Shown one piece after another: positions 36,606 through 46,700 of a stretch of 64,000 nucleotides of DNA. Position 1 is the stretch's first letter. The number at the start of each line of letters is the position of its first letter. A program made the translations under genes and the position numbers. The notes below the pieces were generated by a model. The model had not been told where the DNA came from, made no database searches, and saw nothing but the letters and a program-made list of their open reading frames with translations. The stretch is from Ostreococcus lucimarinus CCE9901. Lineage: Eukaryota > Chlorophyta > Mamiellophyceae > Mamiellales > Bathycoccaceae. Where the stretch lies: assembly GCF_000092065.1 (NCBI RefSeq), contig NC_009368.1:558001-622000 (forward strand), written 5' to 3'.

Positions 36606-38852
36606 ATGTCCCTCCACGCCGCCCGCGATGAGATCGCGTGCGCGACGTGCCGCGCTCGCGGTGCGGCCTCCTTCGCGCCCTCCGACGCCGGCTTCTACGT
36701 CTGCGTGCGCTGCGGGACGCAGAGCCAAACGCAAATCGCAAATCTCGCCGAGATTGGGCTCGAGGACGCGGACGACGGCGACGCGTTCGTCCCGGGCGCG
36801 GGACGCGTGAGCGGACGAAGCCTGCGCGCGCGCCGCGCGAAGAGCGCGCGCAAAAGCGCGACGCGGGCGGGGAAGCGGGCGCGAGACGCGGCGCGCGACC
36901 CCGGGACGGCGGCGGAGGCGTACGCGCGCGCGTTTCAGGCGGTGTTGATGACGCAGACGCGCGCGGTGGCGACGCTGATGGACGACGCGCGAGACGCGAG
37001 CGAAAAAGGATTGGAAAACGCGGTGCGAGACGTGTGGGGACGGTATCTGCGAGCGAGCGGGACGCTCGAGCGCGAGAGCGGAGGGACGACGACGACGACG
37101 GCGAGCGGCGAGGCGGACGACGGCGACGAAGACGAACGGACGAAATCGACGACGGCGCGGTTCGTCAAGGATCGATTGCCGATGGTGATGAGCTTGGGAC
37201 TGTTGTATTTGGCGTTGGCGCGGCGCCGCGCGGCGATTTTGCCGTTTGAGCTCGCGAAGATGGCGGCGGAGGGATCGTTGCCGTACTTGAACGTGTACGA
37301 CGTCGTTCACGAGCACTGCGGCGAGAACACCGTGGAGCTTCTTCCGTCGGATGAAATATTTCTGTTCGAGCATCCGAAGAGGATACCCACGCCGCAGCGC
37401 ATCGTCGCGGCGGCGGCGTTCGCGGCGGCGAAAATTGACGCGCAGTTGCCGCCGATTAACGCAGCGGCGATATTGACGCGATACGTGGGAACGCTGTTCA
37501 ATTTGGACTCGCAAGTATTACACGCAGCGCGTAGAACGCTTTCGGTTTACTTGTCGCCAGCTTTACGATACGGCGCGAAAAATGTCGTCGGCGCGCCCGA
37601 GTCGGCGCTCCTGGCGTACGTCGTCGTGGCGCTGAAGTTTTTGTACGGTTTAGACGGGAGAACGCACACGCAAGCGCGCGTTCAAATTTCGCGTAATGGT
37701 GTTCTGGGTAAAATCGTTCGTCCATCGATCCAGGGCGTGTCTCCGGGTGGATGGAGCGCTTGGGCGCGCGGCGTCGGGGCTTTGGGCGCGCCGGCGCTGC
37801 CGTGGAGCGAGGACTACGTGTCAAAGCTCGACGATTGCGACAAGGATCGTCACATTCGATTCGCTTATCACAGACTATTGAGCGGTCGTATTATGCCGTT
37901 TCCATTCAACAGAATCGAAGAGAAACTGTTGAAAGTCGTACCACCGACGAGATTGAACGCCGACGCGTCGGTGCCGGCGCCGCCACCGCCGCCGGCGCCG
38001 TCCACGACGGATCCTCAGCTCGAGTGTTTGAAAGCAAAACACGCGCTCGCCGAGTCATACGAGACGCGTGTGCGCGTTCACTGCGCGCATGCCGTCATCG
38101 ACGAGCTCAGGCTCGCGAACCCAGAGGTGGGTGTTGACTTCAATAATGAGCTTCGACGCGCGTGCGTGCGATCGGTGCGTCTTCGCGCGGGCGGTCTCGC
38201 GCTGCGTCACGTCACCGATGAACGCGCGAGCTCACTCATCGCTCGCAATGTGAACATTTTCATGCACGAGAAGGAAGAAAGTATTGTGCACGCGGTCGGC
38301 GGCCAGCAGATTATCTCACGCATGCGATTAGATTCGCTGGTGCGCCGTGTTCTCGCGGCGACTTTCAAGTCGGACGACGCGTTCGACGGCGCCCTAGCCA
38401 AGAGATTGATACGAACGATTTTAAAGGCCGTGGAAACCGAGGATCCGGATTTGAACGCAGAATTTACCAACAATGAACGAATCTCGTACATTAAGGAGAC
38501 GATCAGTGACTTGGCTCGCGAGCAAGAGCACTTGAACGCCGTGTTGCGACTCGATCCCGATTGGAAAGGTTACGACGACGGCTCCGAGCGCACCGCCAAA
38601 ATCATCGATGAGCACATCTGTGTGCGCACCGCTGGATCGTACTTACCCGCGGCGAGCGCGAACAACGTATTCGACGCTTGCCCTGCGGAGTATGTGCAAA
38701 TCGTCGAAGCCTTGGCGCGTTTTGCGTGGATTAATCCCGAGGCGTTGCACGAGAGTGTCATGGAGCTCGAGCTCGTGTTACTCGGCGTCGAAAAAATGAT
38801 AGCTGTAGAGAAGACCAAGAATAAAAAGGCTTTGAAGAAACGCAAGCGTTAG
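36606..38852 (+). CDS. TAF1B: TAF1B/RRN7-type RNA polymerase I initiation factor
   Basis: A 748-aa TFIIB-like subunit of the Pol I core factor (SL1 in animals). The N-terminal zinc ribbon uses Cys12, Cys15, Cys33 and Cys36 (CATCRARG...YVCVRCG), followed by a basic linker and two cyclin-like folds. The first contains PMVMSLGLLYLALARRRAA and GSLPYLNVYDVVHEH, and the second AAAILTRYVGTLFNLDSQVL, as in plant MEE12/TAF1B. Residues 430-480 form a Pro-rich insert. The C-terminal helical domain ends in a Lys/Arg tail (KNKKALKKRKR). TAF1B binds rDNA promoters with TBP. Confidence 0.85.
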   Translation: MSLHAARDEIACATCRARGAASFAPSDAGFYVCVRCGTQSQTQIANLAEIGLEDADDGDAFVPGAGRVSGRSLRARRAKSARKSATRAGKRARDAARDPGTAAEAYARAFQAVLMTQTRAVATLMDDARDASEKGLENAVRDVWGRYLRASGTLERESGGTTTTTASGEADDGDEDERTKSTTARFVKDRLPMVMSLGLLYLALARRRAAILPFELAKMAAEGSLPYLNVYDVVHEHCGENTVELLPSDEIFLFEHPKRIPTPQRIVAAAAFAAAKIDAQLPPINAAAILTRYVGTLFNLDSQVLHAARRTLSVYLSPALRYGAKNVVGAPESALLAYVVVALKFLYGLDGRTHTQARVQISRNGVLGKIVRPSIQGVSPGGWSAWARGVGALGAPALPWSEDYVSKLDDCDKDRHIRFAYHRLLSGRIMPFPFNRIEEKLLKVVPPTRLNADASVPAPPPPPAPSTTDPQLECLKAKHALAESYETRVRVHCAHAVIDELRLANPEVGVDFNNELRRACVRSVRLRAGGLALRHVTDERASSLIARNVNIFMHEKEESIVHAVGGQQIISRMRLDSLVRRVLAATFKSDDAFDGALAKRLIRTILKAVETEDPDLNAEFTNNERISYIKETISDLAREQEHLNAVLRLDPDWKGYDDGSERTAKIIDEHICVRTAGSYLPAASANNVFDACPAEYVQIVEALARFAWINPEALHESVMELELVLLGVEKMIAVEKTKNKKALKKRKR

Positions 38853-38902
38853 CAAATATTGGCTTGCTAGTACATTAGAATAGTTGTTACAATAGATTAG
38901 AC

Positions 38903-40375
38903 TCAAAGTTGCGCGCCAAACTTGACTCCGACGCCGGGCTTCCAAGTCTTCGCGCTCTCCGCGCGTGCTAATTTGGCCTGCGCTTTGAGCTTTTCGACGT
39001 AATTCCTCGGTGACTCTACCGCGTTCGCGTCTCCTCTATGACTCCCTACGCTCGGTGGTGGGGCGAACCCATAGTCATCCTCATCGCTGTAAATTGATTT
39101 GGCTTGCGCCGGCGAGCGCTCGTGCCAAACGCGGCGATTCGTCGCCGGCGTCGAGGGCGAGCGTCGCACCGGGAACGGACTACCAGCAGAGGCGTGGTCA
39201 TCGCTCACACCACCCTCGTCTTCAAAAACAGTCTTCAATCCGAGTCGTTCGAGCTTTTCATTCGTGCTCATCTCACCCACTGACTTGAGCAAATCGGAGC
39301 GCAGGACTGACGTGACGAGTTTCGGTGGCTTTTCCGGCGACGTCGGTGTTGATCCCTCGCCGTTGTTGCTCACATTTTCAAACTTCACGCGCATCTCGCG
39401 CGAATTTTTATTCTTAGGATTGAGTATCGTCCCCGCACTGCTCGAGCGCTCCGAGCGAGCGCTCTTTGAGTGTCTGTCACCCGCCCACGAACTCCCTCGT
39501 TCCTCCCAAGGCGCGACTGGTTTCAACTTTAAGTTGTCCACGCGGAAGCCCAAGTCATTAATTTCGTCCCGCACGCGCTCGGCTGTCGACCCAGCGCGTT
39601 CGGCGACGGCGAGAAGTTTATCTAATTGCGTCTCGTACGAATCCTTACCCTCTGCGATCCACCGGTTGGCGTCTTTTTGTCTCTCCGTCGACCGCGGCGG
39701 CAGCTTGATTCGCAAGCTCGATCGCGGCGTCACGACTTCCGGGAGTCTCTGGTCGTCGTCTTCCTCGTCCCGTCTCGGTTTCTCTTGCACCACCGCCGCC
39801 GCTCGGGCTTGTTTTCGCAACTCACGCCTCGCCCGTCGCGCCGCCGTCTCCCTATCCACCGGCGGACGCGCCGCCGGCGTCGATTCCTCCTCGTCGCTCT
39901 TGTTGTACGCGTCCACGTCCGCGGTCGAGGCCTTCGTCGCGCGCGCTCTCCTCGACCTCGACCCCGACGACGTCGACGCCCCACCGCCGCGATACGGCCG
40001 CTCCTTCATCGTCTCCGACGACCATCCCGCGCCGGTTTTCGACGACGCCGGCAGCGTCGCCTCCAGCGCGCGTCTCAGCGCCTCGATCGTCGCCGCCTCC
40101 TCTTCGCGCGCCGCCTCCGCCTCTACCTCCGACGCCCTCTCCTCCTCTTCCCGCGCCGTCTCTTCGACCTCCGGCGCGTCGGCGACGACCGCGACCTCCC
40201 CTCGCGCCTCGCCGTCCCGCGCGCCGCGCGTCGTCGCCGCCGCGTCCTCCTCACCCGCCGCGTCCGCGCCCCCCTCGTCGCCCGTCGACGCGCTCGACGT
40301 CACCGACGGCGTCCTCGACACCACCACGATCGTTCGCGTCGGTTCGCTCGCGTCTTTCGAGGCACACGCGCCCAT
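38903..40375 (-). CDS. Predicted N-myristoylated/palmitoylated disordered protein
   Basis: The product starts MGACASKDASEP: Gly2 and Ser/Lys at 6-7 fit an N-myristoylation site, and Cys4 a palmitoylation site, so it is probably tethered to a membrane. I chose this ATG although the frame is open further 5', because the upstream residues are Arg-rich low complexity. It is 490 aa and mostly disordered: an acidic coiled region (ARE, EEE and EAEAAREEEAATIEALRRA), a Ser/Arg-rich part, and three more conserved-looking blocks (DSYETQLDKLLAVAERAGST, KLVTSVLRSDLLKSVGEM, NEKLERLGLKTVFEDEGG). No known domain. It shares a 272-bp divergent spacer with TTM. Confidence 0.6.
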   Translation of the reverse strand: MGACASKDASEPTRTIVVVSRTPSVTSSASTGDEGGADAAGEEDAAATTRGARDGEARGEVAVVADAPEVEETAREEEERASEVEAEAAREEEAATIEALRRALEATLPASSKTGAGWSSETMKERPYRGGGASTSSGSRSRRARATKASTADVDAYNKSDEEESTPAARPPVDRETAARRARRELRKQARAAAVVQEKPRRDEEDDDQRLPEVVTPRSSLRIKLPPRSTERQKDANRWIAEGKDSYETQLDKLLAVAERAGSTAERVRDEINDLGFRVDNLKLKPVAPWEERGSSWAGDRHSKSARSERSSSAGTILNPKNKNSREMRVKFENVSNNGEGSTPTSPEKPPKLVTSVLRSDLLKSVGEMSTNEKLERLGLKTVFEDEGGVSDDHASAGSPFPVRRSPSTPATNRRVWHERSPAQAKSIYSDEDDYGFAPPPSVGSHRGDANAVESPRNYVEKLKAQAKLARAESAKTWKPGVGVKFGAQL

Positions 40376-40647
40376 CGCGCGCCGAGATATTTCTCGCGCG
40401 TCGGACGCCCCGCGGATTGATCGCCCTCGCGTCGCGCGCGCGCGCGCGTTCGCGCCACCGCGCGTCGCGCTCGCCGCCGCGAATTTCGGGTCGTCGCGTC
40501 GCGCCGTCGCGATCGCGTCGCTTCGCGTCGCGCGCCGCGCCCGCGCGCCGCGAAGTCCCGCGCCGCGTCGTCGCGACCGCGGCCGCGCGCGACGTGCATA
40601 AATAAAACCACACCGAACCCTAGCGTATACTAACCAACGCGAACCCC
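40376..40647. promoter_or_regulatory. Divergent promoter region with AACCCTAG motif
   Basis: The spacer between the acylated-type protein (minus) and TTM (plus). It carries ATAAATAAAACC near 40599 and AACCCTAG at 40616-40623, a telo-box-like sequence, 25 bp before the TTM start. Confidence 0.4.
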
Positions 40648-42951
40648 ATGAACCGCACGGATTCAAACGTCGCGGCGCCGGCCGCCGCGCGCGCGTCCGC
40701 ACGCCGCGACGCGCTCGCCGCGCGCGCGCTCGGCGCCGCCCGCGCGGCGAATCGGCGAATTCGCGAATTCCCCCGTCATCCCGCGCTCGATTCGCGCGCG
40801 ATGTCGCCGGTGTCGCCGCTCGAGCGCACCGACGGCGCGCGCGCGCTCGAGTCCGTCACCGCGAGCGCGATCGACGACGCGCTCGCCGACGCGGCGCTCG
40901 ACGCGGGCGGTGGAGGGACGACGGAGGAAAAGGCCGCGCGTCACGACGGGACGATCGGCGCGCGCGTCGTCGGCCACGGCACGCGCGTCGGGTCGCCCGG
41001 GGGCGGGAGCGGGCTCATCAAGGATGCGCTGCGACTGGTGACGAAGAAGACGAGGGACGGCGCGACGCGGGCGGAGATCGCGCGCGTGGACGAACAGCTG
41101 AGCTTTGATAAGGGGTTTTATCTGACGATACGCGCGATACAGCTGCTGAAGGCGTCGGCGCCGGAGAGGACGATCGTGGTGGGCGTCGCGGGGCCGAGCG
41201 GGGCGGGCAAGACGGTGTTCACGAGTAAGATTCAAGAGTTCATGCCGGGAGCGGTGACGCTGTCGATGGACATGTACAACGACTCGAGCATGCTGCTGGA
41301 GGGGAACTTTGACGATCCGAGGTTGACGGATTACGCGTGCCTGTTGGAGAATTTGAAAGGGTTGAAGAACGGGGAGACGGTGGAGACGCCGGTGTACGAT
41401 TACAAGGAGAGTAAACGGACGGGTTACGTGACGGTGCCGTGTCCAGCGTCCAAGGTTGTGATTTTAGAGGGTATATACGCGTTGAACGAAAAGCTACGAC
41501 CGATGTTGGACCTCAGGGTGAGCGTCACGGGAGGGGTGCACTTTGATTTGGTCAAGCGCGTTTTGCGCGACATTAATCGAAGCGGTCAGGCGCCGGAGAG
41601 CATCATTCACCAAATTAGCGAGACGGTGTATCCGATGTACAAGGCGTTCATCGAGCCCGATCTTCGCACCGCGCATTTGAAGGTGGTGAACTCGTTCAAC
41701 CCGTTCGCTGGGTTTCAAGATCCGACGTATATTTTGAAATCCGACCGCGTCCCCGACGAGGCGCGCATCCACGCCGTCTTGGGCAAGGATTGCCAAGTCA
41801 CGGACGAAATCGAGACGGCGGATATTTATCTGTTGCCCCCGAACGAAGACCCCGAGACGTGCACTTCTTGGCTCAGAATGCGTAATCGCGACGGGCACTA
41901 CACGCTAATGTTCGCCGAGACGGTGACGGATGGGCCGATTATGATTTCGCCGCGCATCAAGTTTGAAGTCGGCGTTCGCATTCTCGGCGGTCTCATGGCC
42001 CTCGGCTACGTCGTCGGCGCCATCATGAAACGTCGAAGCAAAGAGTACAGCGACGACTTACTGACGATCAAGGTCGATTGGGTCGAAGGCCTCGATCGAT
42101 CCTTTGTTCAAGTGCAAGGGCGCCTGCGCTCCGCGGTGGAGGAGGCGGGGAAAAAGCTCGGTCTCAACGGCACCTACATCGCGCACTCCTACATCGAACA
42201 AGTTCAGCTTGAGCAGCTCACGAAAGAGCTCTCATCGCTCACGGATGACTTGAAGGAACGATTCCCGATCACGGAGGCCATGCTGACGTCCAACACCGAG
42301 GCTTCGGACACGTCGAGCGACGAGGTCGGATCGCCGCACAGCGCCAACGGTCACAGTCGGCGTCGCTCGTCGCCCGGGGGAAGCGACAGCGGTGGCCGGC
42401 CGCCGCACCCGCCCCGTCCTCGCTCCGCCGCGCCCGCGAACTGGGGTGGCTACGGTCTCGACGGTCCGGGAGATACGACATTTTACACGCCGCCGCCGCG
42501 AAGCTTGAGCCGCGGCCCGAGCCGCAACGGCAAGTCGTACGACATGGACCGCATGGCGAGCCCGAGCCGTCGCCGCACGAGCCCGAGTGATAAGCGCACG
42601 TCACCGAACGCCTCGCGCGAAAACCTCAACGCGCACGGTTTGGAGATGAAGTTTGATTGGCTCGCCAACCGCGTCGAAAAGCTCGGCGAGCTCCAACGCC
42701 AAGCCTCCATGGAAACCATCTCCGCGAGCGATCAAATGATCACCACTCCCGGCGGTTCTCGCATCAAAGAGTCCGACCTTCTCATCCGTGAGCTCCAATC
42801 GCTCACCGCCAAGGTCGACGCCTTATCGACGAGCTTCCACAAGCAACAACTCGACCTCTCTCGCGTCGAGTCGCGCCAATTCGTCGGTTTCGCCCTCGCC
42901 GGCGCCGCGTGCGTCTGCGCCGCCTTTCTCGCCGGCGCCACCCGTCGATGA
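40648..42951 (+). CDS. TTM: Triphosphate tunnel metalloenzyme with uridine-kinase-like domain, tail-anchored (TTM1/2 type)
   Basis: A 767-residue protein with the plant TTM1/TTM2 architecture. The P-loop kinase domain starts near residue 175: GVAGPSGAGKTVFTSKIQEF (Walker A), then ILEGIYALNEKLRPMLDLRV. The CYTH/triphosphate tunnel domain follows (about 390-530): TADIYLLPPNEDPETCTSWL, RMRNRDGHYTLMF. A Ser/Pro-rich linker, a coiled coil and a C-terminal membrane anchor (FVGFALAGAACVCAAFLAGA) complete it. In Arabidopsis, TTM1 and TTM2 are pyrophosphatases at the outer mitochondrial membrane that act in senescence and immunity. Residues 1-50 look like low complexity, so translation might start at the second ATG (MSPVSPLERT). 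Confidence 0.93.
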   Translation: MNRTDSNVAAPAAARASARRDALAARALGAARAANRRIREFPRHPALDSRAMSPVSPLERTDGARALESVTASAIDDALADAALDAGGGGTTEEKAARHDGTIGARVVGHGTRVGSPGGGSGLIKDALRLVTKKTRDGATRAEIARVDEQLSFDKGFYLTIRAIQLLKASAPERTIVVGVAGPSGAGKTVFTSKIQEFMPGAVTLSMDMYNDSSMLLEGNFDDPRLTDYACLLENLKGLKNGETVETPVYDYKESKRTGYVTVPCPASKVVILEGIYALNEKLRPMLDLRVSVTGGVHFDLVKRVLRDINRSGQAPESIIHQISETVYPMYKAFIEPDLRTAHLKVVNSFNPFAGFQDPTYILKSDRVPDEARIHAVLGKDCQVTDEIETADIYLLPPNEDPETCTSWLRMRNRDGHYTLMFAETVTDGPIMISPRIKFEVGVRILGGLMALGYVVGAIMKRRSKEYSDDLLTIKVDWVEGLDRSFVQVQGRLRSAVEEAGKKLGLNGTYIAHSYIEQVQLEQLTKELSSLTDDLKERFPITEAMLTSNTEASDTSSDEVGSPHSANGHSRRRSSPGGSDSGGRPPHPPRPRSAAPANWGGYGLDGPGDTTFYTPPPRSLSRGPSRNGKSYDMDRMASPSRRRTSPSDKRTSPNASRENLNAHGLEMKFDWLANRVEKLGELQRQASMETISASDQMITTPGGSRIKESDLLIRELQSLTAKVDALSTSFHKQQLDLSRVESRQFVGFALAGAACVCAAFLAGATRR

Positions 42952-43161
42952 CGTCGTCATCGTCGCCCTCGACGTCCGCGCCTCGACGCTCGACGCTCGT
43001 TCGCTCGTTCGTTCCTCCGCGCGCCGACGGCGCGCCTGTAATCAATGTCTCACTCACGAAATGACCGAAAATCACACCCGCGCGCGCGCCAACCGCGAAA
43101 ATCACCCCTCGCGCGCGCGTCCTCGACGCGGCGTCACCCCGCGACGCGCGACACGCACACG

Positions 43162-43536
43162 ATGTTCGCCGCCGCGCAGACCCGCGCGCAATTCACGCCG
43201 TCCGCCCTCGCGCGCGCGCCCCGCGCGACGTCCGCGCGTCGCGCCCGCGCGCCGCTCGCCGTCGTCGCCGCCGCGCAAACCCTCGAGGGCGTCGTCGTCG
43301 CGCGCTCGGGCGCGAAATCGAAAACCCTGCGCGTCGATCGCAAGGTGCCGCACCCGAAGTACGTGAAGCGCATGAACGTGAGCAAAAAATTCATGTTTCA
43401 CGACGCCGCGGAGGCGTGCAAGGTGGGCGATCGCGTGGTGATCGAGGCGTGTCGACCGATGTCGAAGGCGAAAAAGTTTACGCTCAAGGAGGTGGTGTAC
43501 GCGTGCCAGGTCGACGTGGATTGCGTCGTGGCGTGA
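43162..43536 (+). CDS. PRPS17: Plastid ribosomal protein uS17c (nuclear-encoded)
   Basis: A 124-aa protein: a plastid transit peptide of about 38 residues, then the S17 OB-fold LEGVVVARSGAKSKTLRVDR, KYVKRMNVSKKFMFHDAAEA and CKVGDRVVIEACRPMSKAKK, matching bacterial S17 (G-V-V-S...KT..V...H..Y.K...R..K...HD..N..K.GD.V.I.E.RPLSK). It binds 16S rRNA in the 30S subunit of the chloroplast. It has no intron and lies 229 bp from the convergent XPO4 gene. Confidence 0.95.
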   Translation: MFAAAQTRAQFTPSALARAPRATSARRARAPLAVVAAAQTLEGVVVARSGAKSKTLRVDRKVPHPKYVKRMNVSKKFMFHDAAEACKVGDRVVIEACRPMSKAKKFTLKEVVYACQVDVDCVVA

Positions 43537-43764
43537 TGGACTCGCGGCGGATGGCGCGCGCGCGCGTTTACGTAAGATTTATGCGGAGGGCGTTCGGGAG
43601 GACGGCGGCGCGCGATCGGTCGGCGCGGCGCGAAGATGAAATGAAACCCTAAAGCCTCAAATTTAGATAGAGCTCGCCGCGCGAGCTCCTAGCTTGTAAG
43701 ATGATTGATTCTTTCATGATGAATGCGAATCGAGGGCGAGCTAATAGAATCCGCGCGATGGTGG

Positions 43765-46700
43765 CTAACGCGTGCGCAAGACGCCGCGAGCGACGGTGAG
43801 GAAATCGGCGAGGTTGCGACGGAAGCGACGCTTGTTGACGCGGTCGACGCCCTCGGCGAGGCCGTTGGCGCTCGTGAGGGCGACGAAGGCGTTTTGGAGT
43901 AAATCGACGCTTCGTGGCTCGTCGGCGACGGCGGAGATGAAGGCAGAGGCGAGATTTTGGAACGCCGGGCGCTCGTGGAGGATGATGGGGAGGAGTGCGT
44001 CGGCGGCTTCGTCGACGAGATTGAAGACGGCTTCCTCGTAGACGAGACGGTGGAACAAGAGGCGCATGAGATGGGCGAGGATGGACACGCCCTCGGCGTT
44101 AGGGGCCATGTGTGCGCCTAAACCGATGGTTTGTGTCTTCGCACTGTTGCATTGGAACGTGGCCAGGGCGCCGAGCGCAGTCATGCTCTCCTTACTCACC
44201 GTCTCGTCGGCGTGCTTCAAGCCGAATTCGAGCGTCGACATGAGGGTGCCGAATAAGTCGGGCGCTAGCTGCGCGACTTTTTTGGGGTAGGCCTCGAGCA
44301 TGTACGCCAAAAGCTCGAAATATTGTCTGCAAAGCTTGGGGAACTTGAGCAATTCATCCGTGATGAGCGGGATGACGGCGTTCAAACCGGCGAAGACGAC
44401 GCGAGCGATGTCGATTTGTTCCGCGAGCGCCGCCGCCTGGTCGGGCGGCGCGCTCTCGATGATGGCGTCGTGTAAGTTTCCGCTCGACATGTGCGTGAGC
44501 ATGCGCAATAGCGCGCGAACTTCTTTATACGCCTCTTTTACCGCCTCTTGACTCAATAGCGCGCCGGCTTCCGACTTGACGGCGCCGCGGCCGGATTTCG
44601 CGTACGTCTCCACCACGCGCAGGCAATACCGACACACCCAATCCACTTGTTGGGCGTTGAGATACGGCGAGTTGGCCTCGACGAACTCCTCGGTCAGGCG
44701 CAGCAATAGCTTCATCACTCGTCCTAAATCTTTCGCGAGCGTTTGCAAATTTAGCAAGTGATCGACGGCTGCGACGAAAAAGTTGAAAACCGCCGGTTGG
44801 CTCTTTCCATTCGTCGATCGCACGACGCCTCGCAACGCCTCGAGCGCGGCGCACGCTCGAGCCTCGCCTTCGGGGTGATGTAAACCCTCACGATCGACGC
44901 TTACCGCGGCGATGACTTCGCCCGGGGGCGTGATGAGGGCGTTCACATACGCCTCGCACTGCGCGGGATCAATCACGCTCGCGGCGACGCGCCCGACGCA
45001 CTCGCTCAAACCGCGATGGACTTCGGGCGGGAACGCGACGACGCCGCGCTCATGATGCGCCCCAGCGCACGCCTGACGCAACGCATCCCACGAAGGCATG
45101 TTTACTAAGTGCTTCAACAGCGTCTTTCGTCGCGTGAGCACGGGAAACAACACGAATCCGATTGTTTTTTGTAAACTCGTCTCCCCCGGCCAATCGCTGA
45201 GCGCCTTGACGCCGATTTGCACGAGCGCGTCGAGCGCCTCCACGCCACCGTTTCTTTCGCTGAACATTCCCCCACCGTTCTCAGCGAGCTTGTTCGCGAT
45301 GTCAGCACCTCGTCGCACGCCTCCAGCGGCGGCGTACACCGCAGCGTGTAAGCTACCGCCGGAATCCTCTGGAATCAAATACGTATCCGCCCAACGCGCG
45401 AGCGCCCACACGACGGTTTCGAGCAGGCGAGGCGACAGCGCGCCGCGCGCGTTGGCGTCGAGCGCCAAGCAACCGAAATCGATCAACGCTCGCGCGAGTT
45501 CCACTACGCAGTTTGGTGCGCCTGGTGCCGTGGCTGCGGACGCCGCAGCGAGGGAGTCTGGTGGAATCGGCGTTTCGCCGTCGCCGTCATCCGCGAGCAC
45601 GTGCGCAGCCAGGCGCGTCAGCCACCATAATTCCTCCAACAACTCACTCGGATCTTGACCGCTCGCCATGCACGCGGGAAGCGAGTTTCGCTTTTCAACT
45701 AAAACGTGCTGCAGCGTCGGTAAAGTCGTCGTGGGATGCGCGCGCAAGACTTGGGCGGCGAGTTCGAGTCTCGCGTCGAGCGCCGCCGCCCCGGCTTGGC
45801 CCTCCTCTTCGTGCCCATCGTCCTCTTCGTGCGCGCCCTCGCGCGCGGCTTTCAACCCAGCGACGACGTAAGCGTGCGAAATATTTGCCGCTCCTTCTAA
45901 AACCGCGCTCGGAACCGCCGTTTCCACGCCTCCCGGCGCGCTCATGCCCTTGTTCACCAACGACGCCCACGCCTCGAGGAGCATCTTTAAACAATCATCC
46001 GTCACCGTGCCCTCGCACTGCACCGACAGCGCGTCTTGATTCAAGCACTCTAACGTGAGCTCGCCGAGTAAGTCTAGCGCGGTACGCTCGTTCAACTCCG
46101 GACCGAGCGATAAACTCGCGAAATCGTTGGCGTCGTGCACGAGCGCCAACGCGGACATGGAGCGGCAGCCGTCGATGAGGGCGTCTTCTCCGTGCCCCTC
46201 CAACGCCGCGCGCACGCTCGTCGCAGCCGGTAAGAGATACTTGGCGATCGCGCGCGCGCATCGCACGAAATGGCCCTGTCTCAGGCTATCGTCCGCATCC
46301 CGCGGGGGAAACACGCATCCACTGAGCGTGCAGAGCGCGCTCAGCGTCTTGCGACTCGCCGCGGCGACGCGCTTCGCCTCGACGCCTCCGCCCGCCAACA
46401 CCGCACTCTCCGCCCCAGCGTGCAAGTCGAACAACCAATCCAGCGCGCCTGGATTCAACAACACATCCCTCCACTCCATTCCCGGCGTGAGCTTCACGAA
46501 CGCGTTCGCCGCGCTCTCCGAGCTCGGAAACGCCCGTCCCCGAAACCCGTAACTCACGTCTCTATTAAAATCCCAACTCAACACCGCGTTCATCAACCGC
46601 AGCGCCGCCGCGCACGCCCCCCGATCGCTCCCATCGCTCACCCTCCCCGTCTCCACGCACCGTCTCGCCGCTTCGCACCCGTGCGCGAAGAACGGTTTCA

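Noticed and set aside
35769-37514. 581-codon minus-strand ORF across KH-WW and TAF1B
   Set aside because: Antisense of two well-supported genes, Arg/His-rich, and spans their intergenic region.
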